Of a stretch of 64,000 bases of DNA, positions 59,232-64,000 are shown one piece after another. The notes under the pieces were generated by a model that did not search any database, was not told the DNA's origin, and saw only the letters and a list, made by a program, of their open reading frames with translations. Made by a program: the position numbers and the translations under genes. Source of the stretch: Streptomyces sp. NBC_00659 (GTDB lineage: Bacteria; Actinomycetota; Actinomycetes; Streptomycetales; Streptomycetaceae); contig NZ_CP109031.1 of the NCBI RefSeq assembly GCF_036226925.1, positions 4,402,001-4,466,000 on the forward strand. The letters are read 5' to 3'. Every line of letters starts with the position of its first letter. The stretch's first letter is position 1.

Positions 59232-60224
59232 TCAGGGCGCGTCGACCGGGACCGTCGCCTTCCCCCGGCCCACCTGGGTCCGCACCGCGCCCATGCTCGC
59301 GCCGATGACCAGGGCGATCGCGGCCGCCTGGGTCGTGGACAGGGCCTGGTCGAGGATCAGGAAGCCCGCTGTCGCCGCGATGGCGGGCTCCAGGCTCATC
59401 AGGATCGCGAAGGTGGAGGCGGGCAGGCGGCGCAGGGCGAGGAGTTCGAGGGTGTAGGGGAGGACCGAGGACAGGATCGCCACCGCGGAGCCCAGGGCGA
59501 TCGTGGTCGGGTCCAGCAGCCGGGTGCCGGACGAGACGATCCCGAGCGGCAGGAACAGCAGCGCCGCCACCGCCATCGCCAGGGCCAGGCCGTCGGCCTG
59601 GGGGAACCGGCGGCCCGTACGGGCACTGAAGACGATGTACGCCGCCCACATCGCGCCCGCCCCGAGCGCGAAGGCCACGCCCACCGGGTCCAGGTCCCCG
59701 AACCCTCCGCCGCCCAGCAGGAAGACGCCGCACAGGGCCAGGCCCGCCCAGACCGCGTTGACCGCGCGGCGGGAGGCCAGCACCGAGAGGGCGAGGGGGC
59801 CGAGCACCTCCAGGGTGACGGCGGCGCCGAGGGGGATGCGGGCGACGGACTCGTAGAAGAGGCCGTTCATCGCGCCCATGGCGATGCCGAAGACGGCGAC
59901 AGTCCCCCAGTCGGCGCGCGAGTGGCCGCGCAGCCGGGGGCGGCAGACCACGAGCAGGACCACCGCGGCGGCGAGCAGGCGCAGGGTCACCACGCCGAGC
60001 GCGCCGGCCCTCGGCATGAGGGTCACCGCGAGGGCGCCGCCGAACTGGACCGAGATCCCTCCGGCCAGCACCAGCCCGACGGGCCCGAGGGAACCGAGGC
60101 GGCCGGGAGCTCCGCCCGAGGACACGGGGGCGTGCACCGTCCCGGAGACGGGCGCGGACGACGAGGTGGTGGCGCTGGGGGTGCTCACGGGCGGTCCTGG
60201 AGGCTGGCTCGGTCGGGTGTTCAT
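59232..60224 (-). CDS. EamA family transporter (RhtA-like exporter)
   Basis: A 330-aa membrane protein with a 45-residue Ser/Pro-rich N-terminal tail and then ten hydrophobic helices in two EamA repeats. Landmarks are GPVGLVLAGGISVQFGGALAV, FGIAMGAMNGLFYESVARIPLGAAVTLEVLGPL, and in the second half LGAGAMWAAYIVFSARTG and MSLEPAIAATAGFLILDQALS. The proline/glutamate in the last segment is the EamA pattern. Probably exports amino acids or metabolites. Ribosome site is weak. Confidence 0.82.
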   Translation of the reverse strand: MNTRPSQPPGPPVSTPSATTSSSAPVSGTVHAPVSSGGAPGRLGSLGPVGLVLAGGISVQFGGALAVTLMPRAGALGVVTLRLLAAAVVLLVVCRPRLRGHSRADWGTVAVFGIAMGAMNGLFYESVARIPLGAAVTLEVLGPLALSVLASRRAVNAVWAGLALCGVFLLGGGGFGDLDPVGVAFALGAGAMWAAYIVFSARTGRRFPQADGLALAMAVAALLFLPLGIVSSGTRLLDPTTIALGSAVAILSSVLPYTLELLALRRLPASTFAILMSLEPAIAATAGFLILDQALSTTQAAAIALVIGASMGAVRTQVGRGKATVPVDAP

Positions 60225-60317
60225 CACGATGTACTGCCGAGTCCAGGGTAGTGGACTTCGTCAGGAGTGTGAACTGCTCATGTAACTGTCCTGGATGCTG
60301 AGACCCGGATCGGGACG

Positions 60318-60370
60318 CGTCGCTGAACGGCCCGTCGCCGACTGCAGCGGCGACGGGCCGTTCAGCGACG
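60318..60370. terminator. 23-bp perfect hairpin overlapping the FemX stop codon
   Basis: Arms CGTCGCTGAACGGCCCGTCGCCG's length is 23 and pairs completely (60318-60340 with 60348-60370) around a 7-nt loop. The right arm contains the stop codon of the leftward FemX-like gene (60362-60364). With no U-tract it is a Streptomyces-style terminator and lies between the FemX-like gene and the downstream EamA promoter. Confidence 0.8.
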
Positions 60371-61486
60371 GGACAGGTAGACGTCCAGCGCCTTGTGCAG
60401 CACCCGGTTGATGGGCAGGTCCCACTCGCCGAGGTACTCCGCGGCCTCGCCGCCCGCGCCCGCCTTGAAGCGCAGGAGGCCGACGAGGTGGTCGCTCTCG
60501 TCCAGGGTGTCGGTGATCCCGCGGAAGTCGTAGACGGCGGCGCCCAGCGCGTGGGCGTCGGTCATCATGCGCCACTGGATGGCGTTGTTGGGCTGGACCT
60601 CGCGTTTGCGGCCGGTGGAGGCGCCGTAGGAGTACCAGACATGGCTGCCGACGGTCAGCATGGTGGCCGCGGCGAGGACGTCGCCCTCGTGGCGGGCGAG
60701 ATAGAGCCGCATGCGGTCGGGGTCCTCGGCCGTCAGCGAGGTCCACATCCGCTGGAAGTAGGGCAGCGGGCGCGGGATGAAACGGTCGCGTTCCGCCGTC
60801 TCCGCGTAGAGCTCGTAGAAGGCGGGCAGGTCGTCGTAGCCGCCCCGGACCACCTCGACGCCGGCCTTGTCGGCCTTCTTGATGTTGCGCCGCCACTGCT
60901 GGTTGAGGCCCTTGTGGATCTCCTCCAGGGACCGTCCGGCGAAGGGGACCTGGAAGACGTAGCGCGGCTGTCCCGCCGCGAAGCCGTCCTCGCCGCCGGG
61001 CTCTGTCTGCTGCCAGCCCATCGCCCGCAGCCGGTCGGCGATCCCGTCCGCGGCCGGTTCGTACGAGGTCGCCGTCACCTCGCCGAGGCGCCGTGCCGCC
61101 GGGTCGGCGATGGCCGTCTTGACCGTGTCGGCGCTCCAGCGGCGCGCGACCACGGGCGGGCCCATCTTCACGGTGAACGCGCCACGCGACTTCAGATGCG
61201 CCACCATCGGCCGCAGCCAGCGGTCGGCGAGGTCCGGGTCGTGCCAGTCGATGACGGGGCCCTCGGGCAGGTACGCGAGGTACCGCCTGATCTTCGGCAG
61301 CGGGCGCAGCAGCACGAGGCCGGCCCCCTGGAGGCGGCCGTCCGCGTCGAACCAGCCGAGGCTCTCCGCGCGCCAGTCCGGCTTCACGTCCCCCCAGGAC
61401 GGCACCTGCATATGGCTGGCCGAGGGCCGCGAGCGGACGAACGCCAGGTGCTCGTCGCGGGTGATCGCCTGCAGGCGGAGAGTCAT
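60362..61486 (-). CDS. FemX/FemAB-like peptidoglycan bridge aminoacyltransferase
   Basis: A 374-aa protein with GAGGAG before ATG at MTLRLQAIT. Two GNAT-like halves are joined by a region with NQQWRRNIKKADKAGVEV, the FemABX family signature. PSWGDVKPDWRAESLGW and LAYLPEGPVIDW at the N-terminus match the lipid II:glycine glycyltransferase group. The second half contains YSYGASTGRKREVQPNNAIQWRMM, the family motif with Arg, Asn and Tyr. It adds the first glycine of the interpeptide bridge using Gly-tRNA, at the membrane. Confidence 0.9.
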   Translation of the reverse strand: MTLRLQAITRDEHLAFVRSRPSASHMQVPSWGDVKPDWRAESLGWFDADGRLQGAGLVLLRPLPKIRRYLAYLPEGPVIDWHDPDLADRWLRPMVAHLKSRGAFTVKMGPPVVARRWSADTVKTAIADPAARRLGEVTATSYEPAADGIADRLRAMGWQQTEPGGEDGFAAGQPRYVFQVPFAGRSLEEIHKGLNQQWRRNIKKADKAGVEVVRGGYDDLPAFYELYAETAERDRFIPRPLPYFQRMWTSLTAEDPDRMRLYLARHEGDVLAAATMLTVGSHVWYSYGASTGRKREVQPNNAIQWRMMTDAHALGAAVYDFRGITDTLDESDHLVGLLRFKAGAGGEAAEYLGEWDLPINRVLHKALDVYLSRR

Positions 61487-61532
61487 GCGCGTCGCTCCTC
61501 GAACGTCTTCGGCCGATGACATCCCAGCGTAC

Positions 61533-64000
61533 TTACGCGGTGGGCGCGGACCCGTCGTCCCGCGGGCCGTTCTCCAGCGCCTCGGCCAGGACCTCCGCCA
61601 GGTGGCGGCCCCGGCGGCCGGAGAGCTGGGCCAGCTGGGTGCGGCAGGAGAAGCCGTCGGCGAGGATCACCGCGCTGTCGTCGGCCGCCCGTACCGCCGG
61701 AAGCAGCTGTTCCTCCGCGCAGGCCCGTGACACCTCCTCGTGGCCCCTCTCGAAGCCGAAGTTGCCCGCGAGTCCGCAGCAGCCGCCCGCGAGGGTGCCG
61801 GTCAGGCCCGCCGCGTCGCGCAGCCGGCGTTCGGCCGCGTCGCCGAGGACCGCGTGCTGATGGCAGTGCGTCTGGCCGGCCGCCGGGCGGTCCAGGCGCG
61901 GCGGCGTCCAGGCCGGCGCGTGCCGTTCCAGCGCCTCCGCGAAGGTCGTCACCGCCGCCGCCAGCCGCGCCGCGCGCGGGTCGCCGGACAGCAGTTCGGG
62001 CAGGTCCGTGCGCAGGGCGGCGGCGCAGCTCGGTTCCAGGACGACGACCGGGAGGTCGTCCATGGCGAGGTAGGGCTCCATGAGGTCGAGGGTGCGGCGG
62101 AGCACGGTGCGGGCGCGGTCGAGCTGGCCGGTCGAGACGTACGTCAGTCCGCAGCAGACGCGGTGGCGGCGGCGCGGGAGCAGTGTGCCGAGGCGGAGGG
62201 GGCCCCGGGTCACGCCGTCGCCGACGGGCCCGTGCCTCCACACCGTCCTCGGGGGCAGCAGCACGGCCAGTCCCGCGGCCTCCAGGACCCTTACGGCCGC
62301 GCGTCCCACGGAGGGTTCCAGGTGTTCGGTGAAGGTGTCCGGCCACAGGAGGACCGTCTTGCGGCCGAAGTCCGGGAACAGCGCGGGGGCGGGCCGCCCG
62401 CCCCCGCGCCTCTCCCCGCCCGGTCCGCCCTGGGTGTCCTGTCCGCCCCGGCGCCGTTCACGCTCGCGCGCCCGTGCCCGGTCCCGGAACCGGGCCGACC
62501 ACCACCGGCTGAACGTCTCCGGCGCCAGCCGCGGGATCTCCCGTCCGGGTGCGACACCGGCCAGGCGCTTGGCGACGGCGGCCAAGGGGCGCAGGGACGC
62601 GAGGGAGTTGACGAGCCGGGCCGAGCGGGTACGGGTCACCGCCGCGAGCCAGAAGGGGAGCCGCCCCAGGGTGTAGTGCGCGGCGGGACGGCGGCGGCCC
62701 GCGTAGTGGTGGTGGAGGAACTCCGCCTTGTAGGTGGCCATGTCGACGCCGACCGGGCAGTCGGACCTGCATCCCTTGCAGGACAGGCACAGGTCCAGCG
62801 CGTCCCGGACCTCCGTCGAGCGCCACCCGTCGGTGACGATCTCGCCGGCGAGCATCTCGTGCAGCAGTCTGGCCCGCCCGCGCGTGGAGTGCGCCTCCTC
62901 GCCGGTCGCCCGGAAGGAGGGGCACATGACCTCGGCGCCGCCCGGGACCGAGGCCGTACGGCACTTGGCGACACCCACGCAGCGGCGCACCGCCGCCGAG
63001 AAGTCGCCGCCGTCCGCCGGATAGCCGAACTCCACGTCCACCGGGCGCCGCGGCAGCACCGCGAACCGCAGGTTCTCGTCCAGCCGGTGCGGGCGCACGA
63101 GCATGCCGGGGTTGAGCAGGCCGCGGGGGTCCCAGAGGTCCTTCGCCCGTTCGAAGAGGCGGACCATCTCCGCTCCGTACATCGTGGGCAGCAGTTCGGC
63201 GCGGGCCTGTCCGTCGCCGTGCTCGCCGGACAGCGAGCCGCCGTGCGCGACGACGAGGCGGGCGGCCTCCTCCGAGAAGCGCCGGAAGCGGGTGACGCCC
63301 GCCGCGGTGATCAGGTCGAAGTCGATCCGGACGTGGATGCAGCCGTCGCCGAAGTGGCCGTACGGGGTGCCGTGCAGGCCGTGGGCGGCGAGCAGGGCCC
63401 GGAAGTCCCGCAGATACGCGCCGAGGCGGGCGGGCGGCACCGCGCAGTCCTCCCAGCCGGGCCAGGCCTCTTCGCCGAGCCCGCGGCCGGCGCCGAGCGG
63501 GGGCCGGGCCTCTTTGCCGCGGCCTGCTCCGAGCGGGGAGCGGTCCCCGGCGTACGGCATCCGGGTCGCCGTGCCGCTCGCGTCCTCCCGCAGCCGCCAC
63601 AGCGCCCGCTGCCCCGCCGGGTCGGTGACCACCAGGGCGTCCCCCACGTCCGCGGCCCGCACGATCGTGTCCGCACGCGCGCGGGCCTCCGCCGGCGATC
63701 CGCCGCCCGTCTCCACGAACAGCCAGGCCCCGCCGCGCGGCAGCCCCGCGTCGGCGGGCACGAGATCGGCGGCCATCCCCTCCACGGTCAGCGGCCCGTA
63801 CCCGAGCAGGCCGGCCGCGGCGTCCGCGGCGGCGCTCTCGTCGGGGTAGGCCAGGACGGCCAGCGCCCGTGCCCGGGGTGCCTCGACCAGGCGTACGACC
63901 GCCTCGGTGAGCAGACCCCAGGTGCCCTCGGAGCCGCAGAACGCGCGGGCCACGTCCGCGCCGCGTTCGGGCAGGAGCGCGTCGAGGGCGTACCCGGAGA
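61533..64000 (-). CDS. FAD-linked oxidase / Fe-S D-2-hydroxyacid dehydrogenase (partial; N-terminus outside window)
   Basis: At least 822 codons are visible; the gene runs off the right edge. The visible part begins in the FAD-binding domain (GYALDALLPERGAD and CGSEGTWGLLTEAV), then the FAD-oxidase C-terminal domain (HFGDGCIHVRIDFD, SLSGEHGDGQARAELLP). A ferredoxin-like segment CLSCKGCRSDCPVGVDMATYKAEF binds a 4Fe-4S cluster, and the C-terminal cysteine-rich domains (CCGLTYVST and ACCG-like GGCCGLAGNFGFE) finish it. This is the YdiJ-like fused arrangement. It oxidises D-lactate or D-2-hydroxyglutarate to the oxo-acid with quinone or flavin acceptor. A Gly/Arg-rich insert near residue 500 is unusual. 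Confidence 0.87.
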   Translation of the reverse strand, partial: SGYALDALLPERGADVARAFCGSEGTWGLLTEAVVRLVEAPRARALAVLAYPDESAAADAAAGLLGYGPLTVEGMAADLVPADAGLPRGGAWLFVETGGGSPAEARARADTIVRAADVGDALVVTDPAGQRALWRLREDASGTATRMPYAGDRSPLGAGRGKEARPPLGAGRGLGEEAWPGWEDCAVPPARLGAYLRDFRALLAAHGLHGTPYGHFGDGCIHVRIDFDLITAAGVTRFRRFSEEAARLVVAHGGSLSGEHGDGQARAELLPTMYGAEMVRLFERAKDLWDPRGLLNPGMLVRPHRLDENLRFAVLPRRPVDVEFGYPADGGDFSAAVRRCVGVAKCRTASVPGGAEVMCPSFRATGEEAHSTRGRARLLHEMLAGEIVTDGWRSTEVRDALDLCLSCKGCRSDCPVGVDMATYKAEFLHHHYAGRRRPAAHYTLGRLPFWLAAVTRTRSARLVNSLASLRPLAAVAKRLAGVAPGREIPRLAPETFSRWWSARFRDRARARERERRRGGQDTQGGPGGERRGGGRPAPALFPDFGRKTVLLWPDTFTEHLEPSVGRAAVRVLEAAGLAVLLPPRTVWRHGPVGDGVTRGPLRLGTLLPRRRHRVCCGLTYVSTGQLDRARTVLRRTLDLMEPYLAMDDLPVVVLEPSCAAALRTDLPELLSGDPRAARLAAAVTTFAEALERHAPAWTPPRLDRPAAGQTHCHQHAVLGDAAERRLRDAAGLTGTLAGGCCGLAGNFGFERGHEEVSRACAEEQLLPAVRAADDSAVILADGFSCRTQLAQLSGRRGRHLAEVLAEALENGPRDDGSAPTA

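Noticed and set aside
1..64000. tRNA, rRNA, transposase or phage attachment sites
   Set aside because: No cloverleaf with GTTCGA-type T loop, no rRNA stretches, and no DDE transposase or integrase motifs were seen on reading both strands.

Overview
The window is chromosomal DNA from a Streptomyces or close relative. It is very GC-rich with strong third-position GC bias, uses many GTG starts, and carries families typical of the genus: DmdR1-type iron repressor, SCO4402 family, UPF0309/SIS protein, a cysteine-type leader peptide, several STAS/ATPase/ECF regulators and a mycothiol-fold (MDMPI) domain. From memory, the stretch from about 25 kb rightwards resembles the S. coelicolor SCO438x-SCO441x neighbourhood; no alignment was run.

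Left part (1-25 kb): a catabolic region. It holds a flavin monooxygenase, an NDP-forming acyl-CoA synthetase, enoyl-CoA hydratase, flavin reductase, MFS transporter, GlxA/AraC regulator, Zn-alcohol dehydrogenase, three acyl-CoA dehydrogenases, an SDR, a cyclase-family hydrolase, an amidohydrolase and an AMP-forming acyl-CoA ligase. Six transcription starts in this stretch carry the same 15-bp inverted repeat CTGAC-N4-C-GTCAG, so the genes probably form one TetR-type regulon for an unidentified carboxylic or cyclic substrate. The presumed repressor is not in the window. Two copies of a nested-stem repeat (2.1 and 5.6 kb) also lie here.

Inserted in this region (10.3-13.7 kb) is a small cassette resembling a type VII (ESX/WXG100) secretion substrate locus: a 99-aa helical protein, a 452-aa effector-like protein, a membrane protein, an accessory gene split by an amber codon, and a second accessory protein. 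It is flanked by two decayed copies of a GlxA-ADH gene pair. The left copy keeps GlxA and has a broken ADH; the right copy keeps ADH and has a broken GlxA.

Middle (25-47 kb): core and regulatory genes. These are an EF-hand protein, STAS antagonist, ECF sigma factor with a translationally coupled ZAS-MDMPI anti-sigma protein, PurU, an SCO4402-family protein, an ABC substrate-binding lipoprotein, a TQxIPP-repeat membrane protein, an HTH-TPR regulator, a primase/polymerase-domain protein, an ABC exporter pair, an alpha/beta hydrolase lacking its nucleophile, DmdR1, a SIS protein, a PAS-PAS-GAF protein, an isopenicillin N synthase-like oxygenase behind a leader-peptide region, citrate synthase and PdxH.

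Right part (47.8-58 kb): one eight-gene leftward operon with mostly overlapping stops and starts. It encodes an MDMPI-like protein, an AtuA/DUF1446 protein, acyl-CoA carboxylase beta and alpha (biotin) subunits, acyl-CoA dehydrogenase, a 4-coumarate/cinnamate-CoA ligase type enzyme, enoyl-CoA hydratase and a TetR regulator. A perfect CAAGCATGCTTG palindrome sits at its head. The logic is activate, dehydrogenate, carboxylate, hydrate, as in acyclic terpene or leucine degradation. The end of the window has a NAD(P)-binding protein, an EamA exporter, a FemX-like aminoacyltransferase and a truncated FAD/Fe-S D-2-hydroxyacid dehydrogenase. No rRNA, tRNA, CRISPR array or intact insertion sequence was seen.
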